NCBI GenBank assembly: GCA_963565915.1
Contig: OY751488.1
Location: 1,488,001 to 1,552,000, forward strand
DNA length: 64,000 bases
Origin: Entoloma clypeatum
Lineage: Eukaryota; Basidiomycota; Agaricomycetes; Agaricales; Entolomataceae
Direction of reading: 5' to 3'
The notes under the pieces were generated by a model that was given only the letters and a program-made list of their open reading frames with translations, made no database searches and was not told the DNA's origin. Position 1 is the stretch's first letter. Each line of letters starts with the position of its first letter. Positions 53,207-64,000 of this stretch are shown in pieces. A program made the translations under genes and the position numbers.

Positions 53207-56200
53207 CTAGTTTTTAAGTAATCCAAAGTACGGGATAAACTTGTTGAAGAGGATCTTCCCCAGATTCTTAGTTAAAAGGTCTGCAGGGTTATTCACTCCT
53301 TCAATGAATTCGACTGTAATGATGCCTTCGGATACTTTTTCTCTGACGAAGTGGAATCGCACGTCAATGTGCTTGGACCGCTTTTCAGTTACAGGGTTGG
53401 ATGCAATAAAGACGGAGCCATTGTTATCTCCATAGATCGGGACTGATCCGATCTGCATCCCAAGTTCGGCAAGCATGCTTCTAAGCCATGTCACTGCGCG
53501 ACTGCAATCTGATAGCGCCATGTATTCTGCTTCCGTGGAAGAGAGGGCAATGGTTTTTTGCGCCGATGAAACCCATGTTACTGCTCCAGATGCCAGCGAT
53601 ATGAAGTAACCAGTGATGGATTTTCTGGTGTTTTCATCTGATGCCCAATTGGAGTCTGTAAATGCGTAGATTCCTTTCCCAGAATCACCATCATACATGA
53701 TCATGTAATCTTTCGTTGCCTTCAAATGCCTGCAAACATCCCTTGCCACTTCTAAATGGTGTTTGGTAGGGTTTGCGGAAAACTGGGACATTTTGATCAC
53801 AGTGAAACAAATGTCGGGTCGTGTCCCGATCATTAAGTACAATAGTGATCCGATGATGGATTGGTACTTGGATCTGAGTTCCGCATTGGGTTCATTTTCG
53901 GACTTCATGGGTTTGTAGCCTGTTGGGAGTGGGGTGTGGGTGGCATTGGATTCGCTCATCCCCATTTGTGCGAGAATTTTCTCAAGGTAAGGTACTTGAT
54001 CAATGAAGATCCTCTTCCCACATTGCCTTATTTGGATTGAGAGAAATTCTTTCGGTTCCCCATTAGACACTAGGTGGCCTAGGTCCCTACATTCCCATGT
54101 TGTCATGAAGGCCTTCTTCTTTTCTAGCGTGTACTCTCGGTTTGTGCCAAGAAAAGCAGAGTCATCGACATAAATGACGGCGATTACAGTTTCCCCTTTG
54201 GTACTTGTGTGAATGAAAACTCCCGCATCGGAGTGAAGCCGGACAAAACCGAGCTTTTTCATGGAGGAATCGAGTTCCCTCCACCAGGCTAATGCGGCCT
54301 GCTTAAGTCCGTATAGGGCTTTGTATAGTCGGTACACGAAGTGCTCTTTCCCTTTTACTATGTAGCCCTCAGGCTGTCGCATGTAAATTACCTCACGGAG
54401 TCTTCCATAGAGGAAGGCTGATGAGACGTCCAAGAATGTCATGAACCACCATTCAAGGGCTGTCAATGCCAGAATCAACCGGACGGTCTCGTACCTCACT
54501 ACTGGTGAGAAGATCTGATTGAAGTCGATCCCTTCTACCTGTGAGAAACGTTTTGCGACAAGGCGCGCTTTCAAACGCCCGTCGGATTTTTCGTTGTAAA
54601 CCCATTTGTTCTTAGAGCTTTCCTCCCTGTAGGTAGGGGTACTAACTCCGTGATCACCCCGCGGCTTTTGAGCATGTCTAGCTCTTTTCGTTCTGCCGCA
54701 TACCAATCTTCTTTGTTTGGAAGAGAGTATATATCTTTGTGTGACATTTCGATGATGCCCACTTGGATAGAGATTGCCTCCATTAGGAGATTGTTCATCC
54801 ATGCCGTTTGACCGCCTAATCTACGTCTTCGATCCATTTTTTCAAGATCAGAAGCAGGGGTGTCTTCCCCATAGATGCTACCTGGCATTCTCCGAACTTG
54901 TCGTTCCCTGATCGGTCGATCTGGTACTTGTTCGGGTTCTGGAGTGGGTACTCGTGGTTCATCATCGGGCTCGCTAGACGGCAAGTCATCGTCTGATTCA
55001 GGGTGATCCTGTCCAGTGGGAACAGGGTCGTGAGGTTTTTCGTAATGACTGTCATTGTCATCGTTTCCGGGGATGAGGTCCTCAAACTCATCAGCCGGTT
55101 CTGGGTTTTCCATTTCTGGATGGTTCTCTGGCAAAGGGTCAATGTGGCATCTAGGGTACTTGCTCTCATCAAAGATCGCTTTCCCACCCATGAAAATCAT
55201 ATTGGTCTCAGGATCCATGAAACGGTATCCTTTGACTCCTGGTTTTGATCTGAGATAAATCATCAATCGTGATCTGGATTCCAGAGAGTTTCTCCGTTTT
55301 TCTTTTGGGATATATACATATGCCTGGCATCCGAAGACTCTGACACTTGACATGTTGGGGATCTCATTAGTCACCCTGAAGTAAGGGGTTTTCCATTCAA
55401 GACGCTGCATGGGGGTTCTGTTGTAGAGGAACGCTGCATGTTCCAAACAGAATTCCCACCACATAGGTGGTAAACATGCGTCGAAGCGCAAGGCCTGAGA
55501 TTTTTCCCATAGAGTTTGATTGATCCTTTCTGCTCTACCATTCTGCTGATGCTGATATGGGAGTGTGATGTCGATCAGAATTCCATGATCGGCAAGTACA
55601 TCCTTGTATTCGTCGAACTCTCCACCACCATCAACTCGCCACTTTTTAGGAGTAGCAGCGAACTGATTCTGGATCATCGCAAGAAATTGTCTTAGTGCCG
55701 TAATGGCATCGGACTTCTTTCTAAGCAAGACAACCCAGACATGGGATGAAAAGTCGTCCAAAAACGTAAGGAAATATTTGTATTTATGGTAGGATGCCGT
55801 GGATATCTGTTTAAGATCGGAATGGATAAGATCAAAGGTTTTGGTTGCCCTTGTAATTGAATTGGGGTATGATTGATTTGGCATTTTCCCTTTGAGGCAA
55901 CCTGTACAACTTTCCTGTGATTTCTCACATACTAGTGTTTCAGGTACCCCTTTGGTACTGGTGGGAGTCTTTCAAAGTGCTTGATCATTTGGGTGACCAA
56001 GACGCTTGTGCCATGTTTCGACAGTAATTTCACTCAAGATCGCATGGATCTGATCATAGCGTATTTCAGTGTCTAACCAGTAAATGGTTTGACCAAGGAT
56101 GTGAGGCGAAAACTGGATTTTTGTTCAGCCCTTTGGAGATATTGATTTCTCCACAAGTCCCGTCTACTTTGTAACCATGGTTAAGGAAGACGCCTAGGGA

Positions 56201-57967
56201 CAATAGGCATGTGTCCATGTCCGGAATGTAGAATACCGGTCTGAGAAGATGGGTTTTAATTTCCCCATTCAGGGTATGCCGTACTGGAACGGCCCCAACT
56301 CCTAATATTTCCAGTTTCTTCCCTTTAGCTGCAGTTTGGACAAATCGCTTGACCGTGAGAGGTCTATAGTATGCGAAGTCTTTAAACTCATAGGTGAAGT
56401 GTAACGAGGCGCTGGAGTCTAATATCCACTGCGCGCGTTCTTTTTCCTTACAGTGTGTACAAGAGGCAAAATGTTTAATATATTTTTTGTGTAGATCACT
56501 GCTGAAGTGATTTATGCACTCTGTAGTGGTACTAGCTAATATATTATATGTCTGTTGAGAGGCATAATTAGCTTTCCGCATTTGGTAAGGTTTAAGAAAA
56601 GGGTTTGACAGACCGTCAAGTTCTATTTTGTAATCAAACTCATCCGGCCCCATCCATTCCTGGTCGATGTCCATCATCTTCAGCGATTGGTCTAACGGCA
56701 GAGTAACTCGACGCTGTTTTGATGGCCTCTCGTCGATGTCTGGGATGATAGTGTCCAAGATACGAAGGTTCGACCCAGAGGGTCGTGCGCCGATTTCTCG
56801 GGTGAGCTTTCACACTTTCTCGTTCTTTTTCCATGCTGACAGCTTTCCGGAAGGAAGCCCGGTGTACTGAGAAGGAGGCGGGTTCATGTGTTGCAGGAGT
56901 GGCTGCATTCTTTCCAACTCAGGCTGCGCGGTACTCAAAGTTTTCCCGTGGCCTGTTATAGTGGTAAAGGCAGGTGCATGACGAGGAGGGAGAGGACAAG
57001 GGGCAGATTGACGAGGGAGTTGTTCGATGGCTGGTGCAATAAATTCAATCATTTCCTCAGCGTGGTTGGACTCATTGTCCGCGTTGTTGGCACGCTTTTT
57101 CTGGTTGCGCCAGCGTCCCTTTCCCTTCTTCTTTTCAGAAGCAGTACTTGGGTTGGTTGAGTTAGGCTGCTCGTCAGCATTGTTCTGTGAGGTACTCGGC
57201 GCTGTCTGCTTTTTCCATTTGGGGTCTTGCCCCTTTCGCTTAGTCCCGGAGATTTTCCGGGCCTGCTCGTTGGACGCCCGAGTAGACCCTATCGCATACT
57301 TGCGCCTGTACTCTGAAACGATGCTGTCGGTGACGGCCTGCCATGTGAAGTCATCGGCATCGTAGACCTGAAAGAGGGCAGTGGAGAGAGACGACCAAGC
57401 GTCAGGAATGGCACTTGCCAAGATCATAGCCTGCATCAGATCAGGCACAACGAATTTTGAGTTGCTAAGGTGAGCGAAGAGTGACCCAAGGCACTCGATC
57501 TCCGGCACAGGGTCCCGACCAGACAGTTTGAAAGAGGCTGCGGCTTTGAAATCGCCAAACATGGTGGCGGGGGAGACCTTTGAATATGCGTCCTTCAATG
57601 ATGTCCAGGCGTCTTTTGAGGACTTGGCATCCTTGATGTGCCTTCTGATCGCCTCGGAGACTTTGAGGCAGATGGAACCCAGAGCCATGTCGTTGTCCCT
57701 GATCCAGACCTTTCTTTCTTTGTGGAAGCTAGGTTGGTCGACAGTGGTGGTGATCACTGGAGGTTGGGTTGCAGATGTAGAAGTGGCGGAGGCAGGGGTG
57801 GAGACCGTGACCGTAAAGTCAGCGATGTCAGGGCGCTCAATGTCGCCAGATACGATGCGCCAGACTCCTTGATGGAGGAGGTAGGATTTCATTTTTTCGG
57901 CCCAGCTTTGGTAGTCGATTCCATCGAAGACGGTGATGGAGTCAAGGGCAGAGCGGGAGGTAGACAT
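53207..57967 (-). pseudogene. Copia A4 gag-pol with several frameshifts
   Basis: Gag starts MSTSRSALDSITVFDG at 57967 and breaks by frameshift near 56810-56760. Protease reads WILDSSASLHFTYEF, so the catalytic motif DSG is changed to DSS. As in A2, the frame shifts after protease (GLNKNPVFASHPWSNHLLVRH, stop at 56066), here with five A where A1 has four. Integrase is complete (HSDLKQI, FLDDFSSHVW, QQNGRAERINQ). Another frameshift lies near 54600 in RKALR/NKW, before the reverse transcriptase YVDDSAFLG and RNase H STEAEYMAL. Dead by at least three lesions plus loss of the 5' LTR. Confidence 0.88.
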
Positions 57968-58076
57968 TTTAATGAATCTAAAGAGTTTTTTCCAATCAGT
58001 GATGTGTTTATATGAAATTTGATTTAGAGAAAACAAATAAATGATTTCTCATGACATATTCCCTTCAGGAATAGTG

Positions 58077-60815
58077 GTCATGCCACCATGCAAGTCCAGC
58101 CTGCTTTAAACCATAAATAGCCTTATGCAGGCGCCAAACAAGAAGTTCTTTGTCTTTTATTTTGAAGCCTTCAGGTTGCATCATGTATAACTTTTCCTGG
58201 AGTTTCCCATAAAGGAAAGCAGCAGTTATGTCAAGCGTGAGAATCACCCAACTCTCAAGCGTGGCGGTAGCGAGCATGAGACGTACTGTCTCGAATCAAA
58301 CTATGGGAGAAAATACCTCTTCAAAATCAATTCCCTCAATTTGCGAGAACCCTTGTGCAACAAGCCGAGCCTTTTTATGGCCGTCGGTCTTTATGTCGAA
58401 GACCCATTGTGATCTGATGGCCTTCCGTCCGGTCGGTAAAGGTGTTAGATCATAGACATCACGCCGCTTGATCCTATCAAGTTCCTTATGGCATGCGTCC
58501 AACCACTCATCCTGGAGGTTTTTCAGCATTTTGGCAATGTCACGAAACTTCATCTCCCGGATATCATGGAACTGTGAGAGATTAGATTCAGAGTGAGGAA
58601 TGGCTGATGCAAGTAGCACATTCAACTCAGTGATCTGTTTTGTGTCTCCCCCTCATTTCCAAACTAATCGTTCTAGGTACAAGTTAAATGCTTTTGGACC
58701 TAGCTCCACATCATTCATCATTTCACGCAGTAAGCTCTCTGCATCCGTATCTTCCAAAGGTTCATCATCAGGAACTTTGGGGTCACTGGGAGGAGTACCG
58801 GAAGATCCACTAGGCCCTGCATCAGGTGGGGCTAAGGGGGAACTAGGTTCCACTTCTTCCTGTTGTGATCGGGGAACATTGCGGAGCCGGGAAGGCTCAT
58901 GCTGCTGTTTCTCTCAATTCACAGCTTCACGCCAAGAGTGTGTGCGATTGATGTCACATTGTTGTTGCGCGGGGTGCCATTGCTCCCCGTAGATGTTGCC
59001 TTCCCGTCAAGGTGGGTTAGCATTCCTTCGTGGTCGAGGGACATCAGCAGGCGGAGGATTTGCTGGCTGGTTCAGGACCTCAGGGTCATCCTGATTTGAA
59101 GGTGGTACATCAGCACCGTCACGCTGGTTTCCATTTGGAGAAGAAGGGGGATTGGAGGATTCATCTCCGCTCGGTTGATTACACCGGCGGGAATGATAAT
59201 GAACATCTCCGTCTCCAAAGTGGTGATCAACATCGTCATCAGGGTTTCCATCATCCTGAGACTCATCATGGGAAGGCTCATTTCCCATGGGTGTGTGTTG
59301 TGGCACTTTAGTATCTGGACATCTTGGAAAGAGTGTTTCATCAAATACCGTGGTAGTACCAATAAAGATACTGTTTTTATCAGTCATAAACTGATATGCT
59401 TTCATTCCTGGTTTAAAACTCATAAAGGTCATAAGCTCTGCACATGGATTTAATTTATTCAGACAGTGTTCTTAAGGGATATAAACATAGGCAGTGCAGC
59501 CTAAAACACAGAGATTAGATACATCTGGTTTGTCCCCTTTTAGAGATTCAAAAGGTGTTTTCCAATAAAGATGTTTAATTGGTGTGTGATTGTAGATGTG
59601 CACGGTGTGTAAAATGCAAAACTCCCACCATGATTGTGGTAAGCAGGCAGCAAATCACATCACCTGTGCTTTCTCTACAATGGTGCGGTGAATCCTTTCG
59701 GCTCAACCGTTTTGTTGGGGTGTATTGGGAGCTGAAATTTCCACAGCAATTCCAAGATGCTCAAGGTATTTTACTACCCCAGTTTCCTTTTTGAACTCTC
59801 CCCCTCCATCAAAACACCATTGGCAAAATTGGGCATTAAACTGGGTTTTCATAAGCATTGTCCACTTTTTGAATGCATCAGAGGTATCGGATTTGAGTTT
59901 CAACAATACCATCCAAGCATGCCCAGAATAGTCATCCAAGAAGCTGACATAGTATTTAAATTTGTGATAGGAGGTGATTGGAAACTCTTTGAGGTCCGAA
60001 TGGAGCAACTCAAAGGGTCTGGAAGCATGTGAAGATGAAGGAGGGAAGCTTTTCAACCTCAACTTCGCTTCTGCGCAGGGATGGCATGGCTTATCCTTAA
60101 GGGGAAATTGGACATCCCTTGGGAATCCATCACATGTGTTGGGTGCCTTTTTCAGGACATCTTTACCAGGGTGTGCAAACCGCTGATGCCAAATGCTGTA
60201 ATCAGCTTTATAGACATCAATATTTCTAGCATTTAGCTGCGTGATTTGTTCAACACATGTATTTACCCAGTATATTGTTGAACTGGGAAAATGAGGTTCA
60301 CATCTTAGTACACACTTTCCATCTTTGAAGAAACTAAGATTGTCAGCTGAGCCAGCGACATTTAATCCAGATTCTTGAAGAATTTCGCCCATCGACATGA
60401 GGCGAGTGGAAAGCTCCGGGATGTGTAGAACTGGATAAAGCCGAGTCGTTAGACTTCTTGGCTTTCCTTGACGCGATGGTATTGTGTGAGTGATAAACAC
60501 GGTCCCTCTTCCTTTTATAGAGATCTTTGCTTTGCCAGCAGTCTGGGCAGTACGGACAAATTTCTCTTCTTCATACGTTGCAAAGTCACTCATCTCTGCG
60601 GTGAAGTGCATACTAGCACCGGAATCCATGATCCACTCAGCGTCATTAGTATCTTTGGATTTGTTCTTACATTTCGAACATGAGGCAAAATGATCATAGA
60701 TTTCCTACATGAAGGAGGCAGCAACGACAGGTGATTTAAAATAACTACAACCCAGTTCTAGTGACTCATCACGAATCTGGGTGTGTTCTTCTGTCATTGT
60801 GTGCTCATGTGACAC
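58077..60815 (-). pseudogene. Copia B2 gag-pol fragment (family B), both ends missing
   Basis: Reads on minus from gag (HEHTMTEEHTQIRDESLELG) near 60815, through a C-rich FASCSKCKNKSK, protease WIMDSGASMHFTAEM, integrase HQRFAHPGKD, HSDLKEF, FLDDYSGHAW, CFDGGGEF and PQQNG, then TGA. The same stop positions as in B1 follow (AQVM-stop-FAACL and YIP-stop-EHCL). Next an acidic linker with NPPSSPNGNQRDGADV, and reverse transcriptase LTPLPTGRKAIRSQWVFD, LDITAAFLYGKL, YGLKQAGLAWWHD, where it is cut by the junction with A4. It shows what B1 lost. RT catalytic YVDD and RNase H are missing. Confidence 0.85.
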
Positions 60816-61030
60816 CCTTAGGTGCATACAAAAGCCTAAGTGTCTGGTACTAGCCACAAGAATTGAAGCATTTATCCCCAATGCTAGCCACCAGTGGCTA
60901 GAGCCACAACTCATATTATACAGTCAGTAACCCTGCCTGTGGCTCTAGCCATGGGTGTAACTGTGTTTATGTGAACAAATAATGAAATAAATCATTATTA
61001 ATTCAGTAACTACTAATAATACAGGTGCAC
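60816..61030. other. Short inverted words next to copia B2, no gene
   Basis: Contains the palindrome gtggctagagccac (about 60893) and tgtggctctagcca (about 60940), and ttagg...cctaa nearby. Possibly the end of an unclassified element. Confidence 0.3.
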
Positions 61031-61039
61031 CATGCCATT

Positions 61040-61565
61040 ACAGCACGTTCCCCGCCTTGCTAGCATGCAACCCGCCATTCCTGTGTGCACCCCGCCGTTC
61101 CCGCGCGCATCCTGTCGTTCCTGGGTGCATCCCGCCTTTCCTGCATGTCCTGTGCCGCTTCTCGCATGCCTCCTGCCTCCCCCACATGTCCCATGCCCCC
61201 GATCGCGCGCCCGCTGTTCTCACGTGTTGTGTGCCCTTCGTCGCATGTTGCTCGCATGCCCCACCGTTCCTGCGCTGTTTCTCGCATGTCCGGCTGTTCC
61301 TCCCATATCCTGCCATTCTTGCGCGCATCCCACCTTTCCCGTGTGTCATGTGCCGCTTCTTGCATGTCCCATACCGCCGGGCGCGCACCTCCCACTGTTC
61401 CCATGTGTCCCGCCATTTGTCGCATGTGTCCTGTCTCATTCATCGCGTGTCCTGCCATTCCTGCATCTTCCATGTCGTTTCTCAGGTCTCCTGCCATTCC
61501 TCCCGCGTCTCTCGCCTTTCCATGTGTCCTGTGCCATTTCCCACATCGTTTTCCGCATGTTTCAT
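61040..61565 (+). repeat. Pyrimidine-rich degenerate tandem repeat, unit about 18-21 bp
   Basis: About 25 imperfect units of the type ccygccrttcctgcgygyatc. Because of the low purine content on this strand, long open frames occur in several frames on both strands; they are artefacts of repeat structure. Confidence 0.7.
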
Positions 61566-61625
61566 CAAAGGTCTGGGGTAATGTAAAAGGTGGGGTGCTT
61601 ATATACATGGCGCCTCCATGGCCCA

Positions 61626-61700
61626 CGGTGAACAGAGGAGGGAGGAGGGAGGGATGGAGGAGGGAGGTGATGGAGGATGAGGTGATGGGGGGAAAACAAG
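61626..61700 (+). repeat. Purine-rich G-tract
   Basis: gaggagggaggagggaggg and similar, with several GGG runs that could form a G-quadruplex on the plus strand. Directly after the pyrimidine-rich repeat the strand asymmetry inverts; a TATA-like cttatatacatgg (61599) lies between. Confidence 0.5.
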
Positions 61701-62158
61701 AAGATGTGATGGGACTTGTGACTATTGTTCAACTTTCAACCGTTGCCGATGAAACGAAGGAAGTGAGTCTGGGGATGAGCGCGAGCGATATCTCTATCAC
61801 ACACACAAACACCAAACACAACAACGAAGACCAAACAAGTCTCGCGATGTGTACTTCTCAATCGATATAGTTCGGGGTGATGAGTGGGATCACTCAGAAT
61901 GCGACTCTTCCAAAACAACAATTGAATAAGTCGTTTAGCGATGGCTCGATAGGTCTCGAACAAGACTTAGAGATAGTTCTCAATAGATAATGAACCGAGG
62001 TTTGTGATTTCCGAACCAACAAGACTTTGCGAACACGATCTCGACCAAATACGAACACGACAATGACCAATACGACCGATAGATAACACAATTTGACGAT
62101 TGACAAGTTCTCGAACACACAAAACACAATTGCGACTGACTTCCGATGCAAACCAAAC
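61701..62158. other. No gene recognised
   Basis: A/C-rich sequence with words such as cacacacaaacaccaaacacaac; open frames below 90 codons without motifs. Confidence 0.4.
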
Positions 62159-62467
62159 TGTTGAAACTTTTCCCATCACATAGATTAGATTAGATTAGAT
62201 TACATCACGTGACCTTTACATATCTTCATTACATACTTGTTTGGTTGGTACAAACAGTAGTACGGTATATAAGACCAGGAAACTGTCAATATCAACAAGT
62301 TGTCTCTTGACTCTTAACCAGCTCCATCGCTCTTACCACCCTCAACTGCTCTCACCAGCCTTACCCCTCCAAACCATGTAAGTGACCATAGCGGTATCGT
62401 AGAGTACTTCCACTGTAGCTATGTTGCTCAGTACGCCTGTGGCTAGCGCCCAGGTGGAACTTCAACA
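62159..62467 (+). repeat. 5' LTR of copia A5
   Basis: 309 bp, TGTTGAAAC...CTTCAACA, closest to the A1 3' LTR. Left flank ccaaac; its duplication partner is outside the window. Confidence 0.92.
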
Positions 62468-62830
62468 GGTTATGGGCCCCGGATAGCAGAGGGACTTGGG
62501 AAACGCTGGCAACAGCGAGTACCTGCCCACTCTACCCTGGTTGGCAAAGAACCGATCGAAAGATCTAGGTTCTGAGTCTTACTTCTTCACATATGAACCT
62601 GGGAACGTCATTACGACAAGTACCTGTCATGAAATGTCCCTAAGGGGATTGACCTAGTACACTCCATGTGGAAACGTTGATCGCACCTTATACGTTTCTG
62701 ACATATAAAGGGTTTTCCCGTGACCGCTATTCCTAAAAGGAATATGTCATAAGGAATCATTTAAATTGTTTTCTTGAATCATATTCATAACACATCACTG
62801 ATTGGGAACCCTTTTTTAGATTCATCTACA

Positions 62831-64000
62831 ATGTCTACCTCTCATTCTGCCCTCGACATCATCACCGCCTTTGACGGCATCGACTACCAGAGCTGGGCCG
62901 AGAAAATGAAGTCTTACCTCCTCCATCAAGGAGTCTGGCGCATCGTCTCTGGCGACATCACTCGTCCCGTGATCGCCGACTTCACCACTACGGTCTCCAC
63001 TCCCGGTCCCACCGCCGCTGCCCCTCCTGTGCTGGTTACCACTGTTGACCAGCCCGGCTTCCGCAAGGAAGAAAAGGCCTGGATTAGGGACGACAACACA
63101 GCCCTTGGAGCGATCCGTCTGAAAGTCTCTGAGGTGATCAGGCGACATATCAAAGACAGCACCTCGGCACTTGGCGCGTGGAAAACGCTAAAGGATGCCT
63201 ACTCCAAGGTATCCCCGGCTGTCATCTTCGGCAACTTCAAGGCCGCCGCCACCTTCAAGCTGTCTGGACGCGACCCCGTGCCTGAAATCGAACGCCTGGG
63301 GTCTCTTTTCGCCCGGCTCACCGATTCGAACTTTATCGTCCCCGATCTGATGCAGGCAATGATCCTGGCCAATGCAATTCCCGACGCCTGGTCGTCACTT
63401 TCCACCGCCCTTTTCCAGGTCTACGACGCTGATGATTTCACCTACAAAGCCGTCGCCGAGAGCATCATCTCTGAATACAGGCGCAAGTATTCGGTCGGGT
63501 CTACTCATGCGTCCAATGAGCAGGCCCAGAAAATTTCCGGGACAGAGCGCAAGGGGCAGGACCCCAAATGGGAAAAGCAGCAAAAGCCGAGTACCTCGCA
63601 GAACGACGCTGACGAGCAGCCTAACTTGACTGACCCTAGTACCACTTTTGAAAAGAAGAAGGGAAAAGGACGCTGGCGCAACCAAAAGAAAAGCGCCAAC
63701 ACTGCGGACAACATGTCCGACCATGTGGAAGAAATGGTTGAGTTTGTTGCTCCCGCCATCCACTTCCCTCCTCTTCCGGCACCGTCCTTCACCACCATCA
63801 CTGGCCGCGGGAAAATGACAAGTACCGCACAGCCCGATTCCGGAAAAATGCAGTCGCTCCTGCAACGCATGAACCCCCCTCCATCACAGTACACCGGGCT
63901 TCCTTCTGGAAAACCGCCCGTGTGGAAAAAGAACGATCACATCCGCAAACTCGCACGGAACATTGGTGCTCGTCCCTCAGGGTCGAACCTTCGAATTCTG
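62831..64000 (+). CDS. Copia A5 Gag polyprotein, 3' part outside window
   Basis: 390 codons open from MSTSHSALDIITAFDGIDYQ to the edge. It follows A1 closely: DITRPVIADFTTTVSTPG, STSALGAWKTLKDAYSKVSP, VPDLMQAMILANAIPDAWSS, then KKKGKGRWRNQKKSANTAD, and SFTTITGRGKMTSTAQPD. No stop in this part. Protease and later domains would lie to the right. Confidence 0.88.
   Translation, partial: MSTSHSALDIITAFDGIDYQSWAEKMKSYLLHQGVWRIVSGDITRPVIADFTTTVSTPGPTAAAPPVLVTTVDQPGFRKEEKAWIRDDNTALGAIRLKVSEVIRRHIKDSTSALGAWKTLKDAYSKVSPAVIFGNFKAAATFKLSGRDPVPEIERLGSLFARLTDSNFIVPDLMQAMILANAIPDAWSSLSTALFQVYDADDFTYKAVAESIISEYRRKYSVGSTHASNEQAQKISGTERKGQDPKWEKQQKPSTSQNDADEQPNLTDPSTTFEKKKGKGRWRNQKKSANTADNMSDHVEEMVEFVAPAIHFPPLPAPSFTTITGRGKMTSTAQPDSGKMQSLLQRMNPPPSQYTGLPSGKPPVWKKNDHIRKLARNIGARPSGSNLRIL

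Larger units (their letters stand above)
52827..58080 (-). mobile_element. Copia-type retrotransposon A4 (family A), 5'-truncated
   Basis: Reads on minus: leader remnant from about 58080, gag-pol 57967-53207, C7/G7 polypurine tract (53139-53145) and 3' LTR (52827-53138). The 5' LTR and most of the leader are missing; the leader is joined at tgaccactattcc to a copia B reverse transcriptase (B2). Same sub-branch as A2 in coding sequence, but with the longer GATTA run in its LTR. Confidence 0.9.
62159..64000 (+). mobile_element. Copia-type retrotransposon A5 (family A), runs off the right edge
   Basis: 5' LTR 62159-62467, primer-binding site ggttatgggccccgg at 62468, leader nearly identical to A1 and A2, gag from 62831 open to the window end. 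Closest to A1. Confidence 0.92.

Noticed and set aside
61032..61870. Overlapping open frames of 133 to 261 codons on both strands
   Set aside because: Produced by the pyrimidine-rich tandem repeat; Cys/Pro/Ser-rich translations in all frames and no family similarity.
1..64000. CRISPR arrays, bacterial operons or Shine-Dalgarno sites
   Set aside because: Introns, LTR elements and gene content are eukaryotic; no regularly spaced identical short repeats were seen.

Overview
The window is nuclear DNA of a filamentous basidiomycete, most likely an Agaricomycete. Its host genes are broken by many 45-65 nt GT-AG introns. It carries a DUF6534-type membrane protein, a basidiomycete-style P450, a KDZ (Kyakuja-Dileera-Zisupton) transposon and several copia retroelements. 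A 200-base run of N (10294-10493) marks an assembly gap.

Layout. 1-10.3 kb is a compact host block: a RIM2-like mitochondrial carrier (minus, cut by the left edge), RNA polymerase III subunit Rpc25 (plus, divergent from it), a seven-helix DUF6534 protein with micro-exons (minus), possible relics of a P450, a class V aminotransferase-fold protein of the ergothioneine Egt2 type (plus), and the start of mannose-6-phosphate isomerase, lost in the gap. 10.5-18.5 kb holds two degraded copia elements: A1 (family A) and B1 (family B). B1 gag is interrupted by a 247-bp TG...CA insertion that carries a tRNA-like unit. 18.5-24.3 kb is a second host island: a P450 3' fragment, a coiled-coil protein of unknown function and a complete P450.

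24.4-44.8 kb is a nest of three elements that can be ordered by their target-site duplications. A Tc1/mariner-like transposon (35285-44834, TA duplication) carries a transposase and an unrelated cargo gene. A nearly intact copia element, A2 (35592-41411, TTGAT duplication), splits the transposase N-terminus. A complete 10.9-kb KDZ transposon (24400-35277, 8-bp TAATTTAC duplication, about 1.4-kb terminal inverted repeats) landed on the left tip of the Tc1-like element.

45.4-52.8 kb holds a solo family A LTR, a decayed gene of a multicopy-type family of unknown function split by a small gag-only LTR element (158-bp LTRs), fragments of family B LTRs, a solo LTR of a third family (458 bp, ATTCC duplication) and a 408-bp foldback repeat. 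52.8-60.8 kb, read on the minus strand, is a 5'-truncated family A copy (A4) fused to a truncated family B copy (B2). 61.0-61.7 kb is a pyrimidine-rich degenerate tandem repeat followed by a purine-rich tract. At 62.16 kb another family A element (A5) begins and runs off the right edge.

The host genes are ordinary single-copy functions and show no joint pathway. The interest lies in the transposons. Exon and intron limits were read by eye from splice sites and family motifs; most were checked for frame, none by transcript.
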